From positions 62,001-126,000 of the forward strand of contig JAFLEF010000012.1 of assembly GCA_017309115.1 (NCBI GenBank): a stretch of 64,000 bases of DNA. The letters run 5' to 3'. The notes below the pieces were generated by a model, which had not been told where the DNA came from, did no database searches, and saw only the letters and a list, made by a program, of their open reading frames with translations. This DNA comes from Verrucomicrobiota bacterium. Lineage in GTDB: Bacteria; Verrucomicrobiota; Verrucomicrobiia; Limisphaerales; UBA9464. The translations under genes and the position numbers were made by a program. Positions 29,601 to 35,009 of this stretch are shown piece after piece (the stretch's first letter is position 1; every line of letters begins with the position of its first letter).

Positions 29601-30485
29601 CGTTCGAGCCGCCGTGTTGGTCAGCGCCACCTCCACGTTCCAGACATTCAAGGCTCGGTTGAACCGCATGGACCGATAGTACACGGCGACATCCGCCGTC
29701 ACGTCGGTAAGGGTCAGATCCGATCCCTTCAGTTGAAACGTCTTGTCCGCCGCCTGCACTCCCTCGGCTCCGAGCAAAACCAACAGCAACCCCAGCCAAA
29801 CCCACAGCCGACTCATCCAAGCTGGTCCGCGTCCAATTCCGCCCGACGGTCCCTCGGTTCCCGCCAACCCCACCGGGCGACAACGACTCCGGTTCCAGAG
29901 CACTCCTCCCCCCAGCAGCAGCAACGCCAGCGGAGCCGGCTCGGGAATCACTTGCACCGGGGAATACCACCCCTGGGAAGGAAGGACGTTGTTGTTGTTG
30001 AACAAATCGAAATGGGCCGTCAGCGGTAATCCAGCAGCACTCATTGGCAACACCACGGTCACTTCGTAGGCCTGTTGATAGGTCAAAGACGGGGTCAGAC
30101 TCGGATAGGCGATCGGCGTCCAGAGCAGATTCTGCGAAGGGATCGGAACGGTCCCGGGCGTCGACGGCAACCACACTGCACCTCCGGCGTCCACCGTGGT
30201 CAGAAGAACCGTCCAAGTATCGACTGGATTGCGGAACGTCACCGTAAACGAATCCAGAATCTCCCCCGGCACCACCTGTTCGTCGGTCGCAAATCCAAAA
30301 CGAAACTGCAAAATCGGCGCCGTCGTCCCGGTTCCCAAGTCCAGTTCCTGCGATTCGCTGGAGAGCGCCACCCCGGGCGTCGTGTTCAGTTCACCCTGGC
30401 CTGCCAGGACCCACGGTAGGAACCAGAGGAGCGAAATCCTCCAAAGTCTCCCGACAATGTGATGCAATGGATGGAACCTTCGCAT
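17652..30485 (-). CDS. RHS/YD-repeat protein with internal PEP-CTERM segment and toxin-like C-terminus (4277 aa)
   Basis: A polymorphic-toxin-like giant protein. From the ATG at 30485 (a TTG lies 9 bases upstream), residues 1-30 resemble a signal peptide and a small beta domain follows. At 180-202 comes IPEP plus a hydrophobic stretch plus NRSRC, a textbook PEP-CTERM sorting signal, then a second complete signal peptide starting at Met224. Beyond are a CarboxypepD_reg-like repeat near 375-445, SbsA-type Ig domains near 960-1060 and 1640-1750, and LVIVD-like motifs (FDISNPENP, FDMSDPSNP, LDITFPESP) near 1790-2090 with a DxNxDG calcium motif near 1945. RHS/YD repeats run from about 2440 to 3993 and end in the canonical RHS core (YLRARFYDP, NRDPSGL). 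The last ~280 residues hold three GYExHW repeats and a domain with a His4162-Gly and a Ser-Cys4204-Gln-Thr-Gly pair, suggestive of a cysteine-peptidase-like effector. The RHS part is visibly less GC-rich than the N-terminal half. The true start of the mature large protein may be Met224 (base 29816). Confidence 0.88.
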   Translation of the reverse strand: MRRFHPLHHIVGRLWRISLLWFLPWVLAGQGELNTTPGVALSSESQELDLGTGTTAPILQFRFGFATDEQVVPGEILDSFTVTFRNPVDTWTVLLTTVDAGGAVWLPSTPGTVPIPSQNLLWTPIAYPSLTPSLTYQQAYEVTVVLPMSAAGLPLTAHFDLFNNNNVLPSQGWYSPVQVIPEPAPLALLLLGGGVLWNRSRCRPVGLAGTEGPSGGIGRGPAWMSRLWVWLGLLLVLLGAEGVQAADKTFQLKGSDLTLTDVTADVAVYYRSMRFNRALNVWNVEVALTNTAARTIQGPLILLVEDYRGTTGLRFFDGEDDSVPAKSFVDLSAEAGDGVLQSGEGTMPRTLTLGSSGSDPPALVTKVYAARRAVVPALGLTRTLDEAGRPLPQVAVTVSGPAGSVEQTSDSASGVLAFGQGEGENRLRFAADGFLPVWRRQELTSNQLALAPNPQLPRRSAQTFAVTPLGGTTLSNAAGTISLELGAGVVSQGATVVLTPLTGQTLPAFLPLGWSPLSAFWLESSEPLSGVLTGSLRPAGPIRTSETAALVKWNEAGWRWEVVQVRPGQGTNALPVEVPGVGAYALVVADAGTLAPPPAVVNQPLAGSNPVTPTVTDLTATGAVVPSASPASEDPEAVTGTAQLEIRHAASPLPSGYLLRGEVTETYVLRDGSLRLTPQYEHFIVGYQRPGDQDPTTLQAQFAVRPQLLFGTDQLDSASVKVDVLPTQPFDGQVIEIAGGQIGTSGVRILAGSGRLAAPSPMRLWRLDGSIFQPLMSPGHTVFAAFELTLDGSTVTRSLATQIQGAPTNSHLVLARVLSETGYYGLQPVERLRSDAQGALTSLEPESGERLPGLRGSGQFVLIQVPAAQALISGVARNGQGAVQALMPVRLLGLPWLALTDRDGRFQLTGPAGAQQLEVTDPRTGDTGLNGITVVDPATAVQQDLTTTPRGPAVARITPAAGATRVPRVGSVVIEFNEAVNPGTVVNAIRLVRPDNQVVPTSLSLNLANRIATLSPATDLDANTVYRVVLDPTIADPSGLPLEGTREFSFTTVPASTRIATAQLIIYEPGATNVPPEILANIPAYQPGSDAFSIVVHGQPGVADPEVPVILVNESTGETVTVLSKVDGSFSSLISGTEEDFVSATFVNLNGTRVYVPVSRQEFDDGFVGLYPQGGILEAQSDGGPVKIQIEPSVIQSRTKLRLKVPTAAEVQEALGNTEPEAARSLARPMILETDGATMNGPIKVSFTVNLLAAGYPETENPADAAVALVRVTDTEGVKAFEVLDQLKFTTSETPAPAPLGKVARQDVKPLKDGEQLFYGTVNSVIGLIPQAGIANTVFRYVLMPLLVGGHPIVVKGQALTSLEVTKVQNPLAIENPLLGGFSYSQLGKAFSPLDQLNSGLSQAEQLTTELTDLLLGRALGGAFITLQNIGTPAVPGRVRPGMVYATSGRDGSFLLVAPTTPLLQLKPDDFYLVMATHPRYSEKLSETLFALTDLSIAGVAFKNFIFRDPIPLQSSPQINIAHSPVYPAAGQTVDLQVNASQGFQGDPEINVFVAKVFPTNQPLSVVQIVNAESTPLDGNRTRWTGQLQAPELVRGVVLQVSARSSSGVYLPRVPYPISFIGAPDRVEGPIPPSDPTETKGPSVVSTSPDEDGFVTDTGEITVVFNEPIDRIVETNTAGILLSGSVVSTAPAIPAVRLSPDQTTLTIQYGGLLPDESYTLTLTGESVMDLNGNPLDQRPSSVEADSFSVNFRTTPVGRYNLPGVVNGTGAAIWGARLYVIDNAPTPMLRTFDISNPENPILLGSARVVGVPRDLVVIPNYSYKRALHEETRTNDLVAVVGGDLDTVIDDLDSVIVRGQYLRVFDMSDPSNPVEIASPIVSYRAASAVNKVRWNAPNLIFQEFGADLHQLVVVDLQEHLIGRHATVAQADTFPAAGKPGKDANGDGDYVDPGDVLPLPQRRPPEFYGKKQSYVIAGTTQKVLDFSLTGGTLGVTLSRGLVLSRDGTPTTTEIRPQYRTVSFNGFEVDAGNGSVNFDFRDYPGRVTVIDGLTIEVDGALKTPVVALVSLSPNRNGEHQLVALDITFPESPKRIGEVTFPEEVAGGGIRSVQMLKDGRLEVTTVSHVVLLEPRFLATDPPTDPAQLHPAVVGFIPNGGGRMRSVATSDYGVRAVAEGSRNEVVQSAPVFSFVNFPDAKEVVDPRFLPETDAEVQELMDQSRSAFALVPARVRGDHLGHESDLTPPKPSLHYYVVVEAPGGAGPQIRLGLEALSYAGWPLPNKGAGFPPVRAVEELTLEVLGMKPRPGCDAPVRSLTAYRLSDDPANPLFNRYLSRPFAVVYESLSTDELMDLRSIADREVLWSGASMRAFIEPNELANVPIRKFAAEVDTSRNVIRPRAYSSAATLDVSYIMGPNPPPPGGDERLDGTYGSISAHSGEFRTEATDFTLPSPRMPIKIERTIGGQDTYDGPFGLGWDFNYNQRVTELQPQLFPEGFKMPLIARGQLIDSVVGSSKDLLFHTGEGRIVLFRWVSESIPLEYSSDPLVEQFEYENLVLDYYLPEPGVFDLLVRFKDGKYERLTPGGVRYRYAANGRLETILDRYPANRHELEYERSGWLRRIDDRSVTDERYVRFGYYRRGSDPEFVAGLDEKSDNAYLIGKICRLRDHTQRDVLYFYSNDGLLVRREGIEVDGENGGFAGRNQTHYVYEKCRIVGVAVGAGKVPLMAAATVPGTKGVPVATAGVGSGLSTDIVVPADNSAEKLENQKTTASEAGGRRTEIVLDKFGHPKVTTISGVNSATVEMVHEYDPNGLVVLTKYPEGRIHYLTYDTNHPVFRSRANLIQLKVDAGPRGGEGYTETYSYDSRYNLSSGAHRNANGFTIRYTVSSDGRHIESIEHGEAGVERFEYNKNGQLVSHLDYDGVETSSEFSAATGFIRSASRGQSTTIFEYGGDIASRHGLPSRIVPPRGAAIDYKYSKNIQQVEVVRGIGIQKMAYDEQGRVILEAEVFGDGTQKKTELEMDVKGFVTRRRVEGVEVNGETASLEYRYTPDASSRIKAITHPGGTIQTFEYNALGFLSKMTLDSYSESYKMDRHGNVVEVEKGGEVVTSIDYDGMDRPKTLKTFTGAAVYETTRSYYPEGQLKSHRVSDPKYGVVEEQSIDAIDAIGRVIRSTIFGDTVSRVESITHRPLEKIIEEPYQTVTERWAASGFSTGGTDSTINTIITSDSNGNVERVRREELGAVYEDLFTYDALDHHESAKDRLGAIGTFRSRSDGYELELVNGRGNATKLEHSALGELNRRLRADGMDFRFKHDSQRHPSFSGDPNMGFEFAYDGQFRLIRRSLRNGQVITYGNFDPRNQPKEVILPGGAIQYTYDLQQRPTESIASFGSTIYRNIIEYDALSRPRVQVYTGDSGANGRAEYTFDRAGPLLGVRLKENGSDFEVKYAYRADFARTNVVYPSGHAVVEERDGAGRIVGVSDKGGEVVRVLAWQGDKQPKRIRLGKVLQIDNQYDLRGRLLGSRYSKIEGGAVQAEMNYQYDFADNVEIRQFVHRAGRSDSFRFDSGERLTHSQVGGVPVENVPRVTRPAYERDYNYDTAGLDFLISAPVSAAGGSVPRFAENWSSHDEFLLPSVVNSRTRSAPDSLGRVTGAELMVRIAQDEVPRSVEATLTHNALGNLVRIERADGVVIENFFQPSGLRYGRRVLVGGVEIERRHFVYDDESRLLEEFSVVGEESRVVARYFYLEADVPYAADLIDADGNLQRHYYLFDDQFSIIAVADQEGEVRERVWYDPFGQPVIEPRDDKSPMVKRVIVAGDGRILIELSEPVYALFPAVEGQSGIVRLRPEFGDFVTGPAGFTEFPERVPGFEANSVIVFNPEKPLSGLVVLTLRGNRLQDDWGNIVKEESVTLDFGESQGPAYVADPVPSTDVGSVSRSLVGSPLLFHGQYFDYECGLFYLRARFYDPFAGMFLEPDPMGYEDSVNLYAGFGNSPTVNRDPSGLKNQRGYSGRGGYVDSNYDHHWGPARSSSRQGGEIAVGYEDHWKPKNVGSASGFRHTSEIATGYERHWSVLAARGQLQNGKADWVAGATKRRLTELRAKHGRSSGPTVQVKEKLRKMEERAADASLGAAPFWVTRESPGRAVMLGQYDISTHLAVQRVAQRPGVFDVFSHGSPNSFDIKHEGKWVKISHRSLALLIRKSGWNGRQPIRLISCQTGASVTGAAQNLANKLKAHAIHAPSDFIAVTDTGGFRIGHWTAPDSSGNRTFVSGVSRVFSARSSPPPSTSP
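18290..18506 (-). repeat. Three ~25-residue GYxxHW repeats after the RHS core
   Basis: Immediately after the RHS core the protein has SNYDHHW, then EIAVGYEDHW, then EIATGYERHW, spaced by about 25 residues. The corresponding DNA repeats are visible as CATAACC plus flanking bases near 18318, 18390 and (diverged, CATAGTT) 18454 on the plus strand. The unit is between the RHS shell and the predicted effector, so it may be a linker or a recent internal duplication. Confidence 0.7.
29751..29816 (-). other. Second, internal signal peptide with alternative ATG start
   Basis: From the ATG at 29816 the frame reads MSRLWVWLG, a long Leu/Val core, then GVQA before an Ala-Asp-Lys mature end, an ideal type I signal peptide with an A-x-A-like cleavage site. 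In the +1 frame a TGA overlaps this ATG (ATGA), the usual layout of two coupled genes. The upstream PEP-CTERM gene would end there if its frame were shifted by one base. The Shine-Dalgarno before this ATG is weak. Confidence 0.6.
29880..29948 (-). other. PEP-CTERM sorting segment inside the RHS reading frame
   Basis: Encodes IPEP, then a run of Ala/Leu/Gly membrane residues, then LWNRSRC. This is the tripartite PEP-motif, transmembrane, basic-cluster arrangement recognised by exosortase. In the family it is the extreme C-terminus of the protein. Here the frame stays open for more than 4000 further codons, so the segment is internal. Confidence 0.8.
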
Positions 30486-30522
30486 GGACAGCAATTGCTA
30501 ACGTACCATGTCGGCCGGCAAT

Positions 30523-30558
30523 TGTGGCAAGCTGCCAGAGCAAAAAATTACTGCCACA
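30523..30558. promoter_or_regulatory. Inverted repeat TGTGGCA-N22-TGCCACA upstream of the RHS gene
   Basis: Seven-base perfect arms at 30523-30529 and 30552-30558, lying 38-73 bases upstream of the ATG at 30485 in an otherwise gene-free 193-base gap. The position suits an operator for the RHS/adhesin operon. A near sigma-54-like GG...GC pair lies within it, but its spacing (12 bases between GG and GC) does not fit the canonical 10. The regulatory role is inference only. Confidence 0.35.
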
Positions 30559-30678
30559 TGGATCTACCGCGGCTCGCCCCATTTTTCATCCGCCTCCCTT
30601 GCATTTCGCACCGCTCTGGAAAGCGTAGTTACCGAGCAATGGAACCGGGTCTCCGTCCGATTCCCCTACGTTGTCCTG

Positions 30679-33600
30679 TTAATCCAGCAATCGAGCCCGA
30701 AGGAACACCATTCCAGGAAATGCGGGTGTGCTGAACATCTCGTTGCCGGAAAAATCCTCGAACGTTCGGACGGGCTCCCAAGTGGTGCCATCGGCTAACC
30801 GCTCCAGCAGATATCGGAACCCGATGGCTCCAGTCAGGCGCCAGGACACAGTCCCGTCAGACTGGACGAGCACCGGTTCGATGCGACCCACTTCAAACTC
30901 CGGGTCGCCCTTCTGAAGGGCAAACGACGCGAAGGTGGCAATGGCAGAGGGCGCCGCTTCCGGACCGCTGGCCACCGTGTTGACCAAGGGTGAGCGACCG
31001 AAACGCCCTCCCGACGCCTGAGCCGCCTCATAACTGGACCCCGCACCTGCTTCCCATACCCGCACCTGGGCCACGAACGCCTCACTGGGCCTGATGTGGG
31101 GCAATGAGATTAGTTGAGGCTCCCAGAGTCCTGCCCAAACACCCGTCAAGAACGGACTCGGACGGCCCACGGGAAGAAGTGTCTCCGCTGACGGACCCGC
31201 ATACAATTGCGCGACGAATGCTTCGCCGGAGAGGAACGTAACGCCGTCCGCATCAGCCACACTCACCCGAAACGGAACCGGCTCATCCTTCTGGGCGGCA
31301 AACTCAATTCGACCGCCCCCAAGCCGAGTGGGCGCGGCCACTACCGGGACCGGCCAACTGAGGACCGAACTCTCCCTACTCTGAACCCGCACTTGGTAGG
31401 TGCCCAAGTCCACTTGCTGGACGGATGGAATTACCCGTGCTCGATTGGTCGCGTCGGGCAGCGCTTGGCCATTGCGAAACCATTGGTAATTCAGCGGCGG
31501 TGGCCCAGCGGCTCCGACCTCCAGCGCGAGATACTGCCCCAAGGCGACCGCCGCTCCAGTGGGCTGTCGAACAATCTCAACGACTTCGGGAAACTCCGGT
31601 TCCCACCGAATCTCCAGCACGAAGGGCCCGGAGTTGCCTTCCCCATTGCCCACAGCCAATGCGAATCGTTGCCCACTCTCCACGGGCATCCGCGATTGGG
31701 GAGACAACAATTGCAGGGCAGCCAGCGTCTCTCCTGAGAACACCGAGACCTGATTCCTGCTTCCTTCACCCTCTGGGACCACGCTGATCCGTACAAAACC
31801 CTTACCAGGCGCGGTCCATTCCCACCACAGGGTCTGGTTGAGTCCGGCTGGTTCGCCCGGTTCCCGACTGGCCTGCTGATTGGAACTTCGGATGGTGTGC
31901 GACCGTCCGGAGAGCTGAAGGCGATCGGCAAAATCATCATTCACTAATTCCGGAACCGCCACGTAATCGAACGATCCCGCGACGGGTCCCAAGGCAAAAT
32001 CGAAGTTTCCATTCGCCCCCGCGGCAATCCAATATGTGACGCCCGGCCGCGTGCGGAACGGCAGCCACGCCACCGGGTTTCCTTGGGTCACTTCCTGTCC
32101 CACCAAGAGCTTCAAGTCGGACCACGACGTCCCGGTGAACACCGCCGCCTGATTCTGATGTTCGCTCTCCAACAAGTGGAACAGGACGCCGCCGTGCTCG
32201 GGCGCCGTGAATTTCCACCACAAGGTTCCGTACCGCTGGAACGATACCAAAGCGGGCAGATTCGTTTCGCCTGATTCGGTGGATGCAAACGTCGTGGAGG
32301 AGAACAGCGGCACGGATCCTCCCGTCGGTGGCACTGCCAATTCAGTCGCGTCCAGTCTCTGATCGTTGGAGGGAGCCAGCCCTAGACGAAGTTCAAACTC
32401 ACCGGCGTTAGGATGCGGGCTGCTTACCGCCAACCGACACGCAGTCCCGGCGGGAACGTCCACGGATACCGGCTGATTGAGGTGCGCCCATTTTCCCCGG
32501 GCGATCAGAACTCCATTTACTCCCAGTTCCCACAACTCGACTTGCACCGGGTCGGCCCCGCGAATCTGCCGAATGCGGGCCGCGCCTCCCGCCGGAATGG
32601 TCCAATCAAACCAAACGGTGCCGTGGCCCAATTCAAAACCAGGGATCTCCCCTGGTTCGAGCGTGGCTCCCGCCAGGGATCCCACGGCACCGGATTGGGG
32701 AGGAACCACGGGAATGGGAACCACGGGGGACGCATCGGCAGCCTGATCGTTGGTCGGTCGAATCCAACCCATGACATCGAACAACACCCGATCCTCGGCA
32801 CTGCCCGTCGCGATGGCCCTCAGGTTAAACACGCCTGATACTGACGGAATCCAGGTGCTGACGGCCTGCGGATTGGGAGTCTGATTTGTCAGGACGCTTG
32901 AGCCCAGCCACCACGTCACCGTTTCGCTGACCCCACCCGCCGCTCGGAACGAGCGCAACTCTACCGGCACGCCCTGCTTCAATTCCGACGCCACCGGAGC
33001 GACTCCCGTCGTCTCGAAGGTGAGTTGGGCCAGGACGCCTGGGGCCTCGCCCACCACCTGCCAGAAGTACGTTGTTCCGGCGACAACCGGGACGGCCAAT
33101 TCAAAAGGATTCGTCGCCGTGCCTAGCCAGGCGGCGATGCGAGTCAGATTCGTTAGAGTGGATCCGGAGTAGGCCGACACGATCAGTGGCCCTGGAATGG
33201 GGCCTAACTTAACCCGTGCCGTGCCGGACGCCGGAGCGGTCCAACGATACCACAAGGAACCGCCCGGCACTCCCGGATCAGGTTCGCCCGCTTCCCGACC
33301 TGCCCACGACAGGCCGGACCAATCCCAGTCTGCCCGACCGATCGACGGTAAGGTCTGCGCCTGGGCAAACCGATCGTGAGCCACGGCGCCGATAATCGTG
33401 AGCGGCGCGCTGGCCCGCACCTCACCCTGCTGGTTGGTTCCCACCACTCGCCACGTCGTCATTTGTCCCAACACCGGCGTGACTTCGAACCATCGCGGAG
33501 AATCGACGGCCGACGCGAATGTCTCAAACACAGGACCACCGGCCTGCAGATGAATCGCCGGGTACTCATCCACCGGATTGAACTCGGTCACGAGAAGCCG

Positions 33601-34776
33601 GTGCGTCACATCTGCCGTCAGGTAGACGGTGGGATTCTGATTTCCCGGCTGGCTTACCTGGAACTCAGCCGGCGGATCCAACTGCAGGACCGGTCGCTGG
33701 AGCGCCAGCGTAGCCGCACCGAAAGGCTCCTCGAACGCTTGCGCCAGGCGAACGTAGTAACTAGTGCCAGCGGCGGCCGAAAATGGTTCACCGGCCGAGA
33801 TCGGCAGTGGAGTGAGCGAGGCCAAGACCCCGCCAGCAAAGACTTGGAAGGTCGCTCCCGAAGCCGTGAACTGCGCTTTTCCGGAGAACTGGGGAACCCA
33901 TTTCCACCACACCGATCGTACCGCGGGTCGCCCTGGATTGATTGGTGGTTCCTCCGACTCGGTCGAAGTAAAGAACAGATTCTCCGCAGCGCTCCAGTCC
34001 GACGCTGAAGCGGGAATGACCGTTGCCTCCGACCAGGAGTCGTTCCCGGCCACCAGCGTCCACTGGATGTTCCGGACATTGACGACCGATCTCAGGTTGG
34101 TCCGAACCCGGGCGGAAATCATGGTTGGCCCACCCCGGTCCGCCATCAGATCGAATCGCCAAGGAGCTGCCGACAGATTGGTCCGGACTTGGCCATTTAC
34201 CAGGAACGTGACATCGAGTGGATATTCGGAAGGATCCCCACTCTCGAGAGCAAACCCAGCCGTCGCCGGAGACCTCGTCGGCAAAACCGAAGACTCCGGA
34301 GCGATAAAGAGTCGACCAAACGAACCGCGGAAAGTTTGGATCGTTCCCTGAGGAGGTGGGTCCGCCAGTTCGATCGCCACCGAATACATCACACCCGCAT
34401 CCACGCGGAATCCCATCACCTGATCTCCTGATCGAATGGCGGCAGAGGTGACTTCCTGTAGCGTCTCGACAGTATCTCCCGTGTACACCGCCATGCGAAA
34501 TCCCGGCAGGTTATTGATAAACAGGGTCAGGTATCCAGAGCTGGCATACTGCACCCGGAACCATTGGGAATGGCGGGCCGGTTGGCCGGCATGGTCAGGC
34601 TCGCCGGGCTCAGCGCTGGCCAGGTTGGTGCTGATGATGGTGGTGATGCCGAACTCTTCCTGCGTGACGAGTCTAGCCGAGGCGAAGTGATCTGGCAGTG
34701 ATCCCTGGCCCGAAGCCCGAAGGCCGGCCAAGCAAACGACAAAGAAGAGCGATCCGATTAGGCGCCGCATACGCAT
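30679..34776 (-). CDS. Large secreted protein with tandem jelly-roll repeats and an Ig-like domain (1365 aa)
   Basis: Residues 1-24 are a Sec signal peptide. Six or so repeats of about 150-190 residues follow, each opening with a ND-x-F/W-x-x-A-type motif (NDSWSEA, HDRFAQA, NDQAADA, NDQRLDA, NDDFADR), continuing with an E-x-G-E or EPGEP box and a GSLWYRWTAP-like strand. This is the pattern of pre-peptidase C-terminal-like jelly rolls common in Verrucomicrobiota extracellular proteins. Near residue 1110 there is an I-set Ig-like domain (NYQWFRNGQALP, GTYQVRV). The C-terminus has the W...VFLRAR module similar to the tails of the giant adhesin and the CotH/LTD protein. No catalytic domain is recognised, so an adhesive or matrix role is inferred. 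It lies 193 bases upstream of the RHS gene on the same strand. Confidence 0.88.
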   Translation of the reverse strand: MRMRRLIGSLFFVVCLAGLRASGQGSLPDHFASARLVTQEEFGITTIISTNLASAEPGEPDHAGQPARHSQWFRVQYASSGYLTLFINNLPGFRMAVYTGDTVETLQEVTSAAIRSGDQVMGFRVDAGVMYSVAIELADPPPQGTIQTFRGSFGRLFIAPESSVLPTRSPATAGFALESGDPSEYPLDVTFLVNGQVRTNLSAAPWRFDLMADRGGPTMISARVRTNLRSVVNVRNIQWTLVAGNDSWSEATVIPASASDWSAAENLFFTSTESEEPPINPGRPAVRSVWWKWVPQFSGKAQFTASGATFQVFAGGVLASLTPLPISAGEPFSAAAGTSYYVRLAQAFEEPFGAATLALQRPVLQLDPPAEFQVSQPGNQNPTVYLTADVTHRLLVTEFNPVDEYPAIHLQAGGPVFETFASAVDSPRWFEVTPVLGQMTTWRVVGTNQQGEVRASAPLTIIGAVAHDRFAQAQTLPSIGRADWDWSGLSWAGREAGEPDPGVPGGSLWYRWTAPASGTARVKLGPIPGPLIVSAYSGSTLTNLTRIAAWLGTATNPFELAVPVVAGTTYFWQVVGEAPGVLAQLTFETTGVAPVASELKQGVPVELRSFRAAGGVSETVTWWLGSSVLTNQTPNPQAVSTWIPSVSGVFNLRAIATGSAEDRVLFDVMGWIRPTNDQAADASPVVPIPVVPPQSGAVGSLAGATLEPGEIPGFELGHGTVWFDWTIPAGGAARIRQIRGADPVQVELWELGVNGVLIARGKWAHLNQPVSVDVPAGTACRLAVSSPHPNAGEFELRLGLAPSNDQRLDATELAVPPTGGSVPLFSSTTFASTESGETNLPALVSFQRYGTLWWKFTAPEHGGVLFHLLESEHQNQAAVFTGTSWSDLKLLVGQEVTQGNPVAWLPFRTRPGVTYWIAAGANGNFDFALGPVAGSFDYVAVPELVNDDFADRLQLSGRSHTIRSSNQQASREPGEPAGLNQTLWWEWTAPGKGFVRISVVPEGEGSRNQVSVFSGETLAALQLLSPQSRMPVESGQRFALAVGNGEGNSGPFVLEIRWEPEFPEVVEIVRQPTGAAVALGQYLALEVGAAGPPPLNYQWFRNGQALPDATNRARVIPSVQQVDLGTYQVRVQSRESSVLSWPVPVVAAPTRLGGGRIEFAAQKDEPVPFRVSVADADGVTFLSGEAFVAQLYAGPSAETLLPVGRPSPFLTGVWAGLWEPQLISLPHIRPSEAFVAQVRVWEAGAGSSYEAAQASGGRFGRSPLVNTVASGPEAAPSAIATFASFALQKGDPEFEVGRIEPVLVQSDGTVSWRLTGAIGFRYLLERLADGTTWEPVRTFEDFSGNEMFSTPAFPGMVFLRARLLD

Positions 34777-34831
34777 TCCAAGCCAACAGAAGCACCGCCT
34801 CGTTTACAAATAGTTTCTTGGCCGGAGATGA

Positions 34832-34848
34832 GGGGGTCAAGGACCCCC
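34832..34848. terminator. Perfect GC-rich hairpin, possible transcription end
   Basis: GGGGGTC-AAG-GACCCCC is a perfect seven-base-pair stem with a three-base loop, in the 233-base gap between the metallophosphoesterase stop (35010, minus strand) and the start of the 1365-aa protein gene. There is no T-run directly after it on the minus strand, so intrinsic termination is not assured. A GAGCTGTGAGCTGTGAGG repeat lies alongside at about 34909-34924. Confidence 0.4.
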
Positions 34849-35009
34849 GAGCGACAGACTTCCATCCTCCCCACCGTTCCAATCTCTCAGTTCCCAGCTG
34901 GGACGGTGAGCTGTGAGCTGTGAGGTCAATCCTGGGGATCAGCAGGTCGGACGTACAAACGGGCTTCTGGTCCCCATGCGGATCCGGTTCACTGCTCTCA
35001 CCTGCCGCC

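Noticed and set aside
30486-30494. TTG start three codons upstream of the RHS ATG
   Set aside because: The ATG at 30485 begins a better basic-hydrophobic signal sequence and is a stronger codon.
30533-30560. Sigma-54 promoter upstream of the RHS gene
   Set aside because: TGGCAG and TTGCT are present but the GG and GC pairs are 12 and not 10 bases apart.
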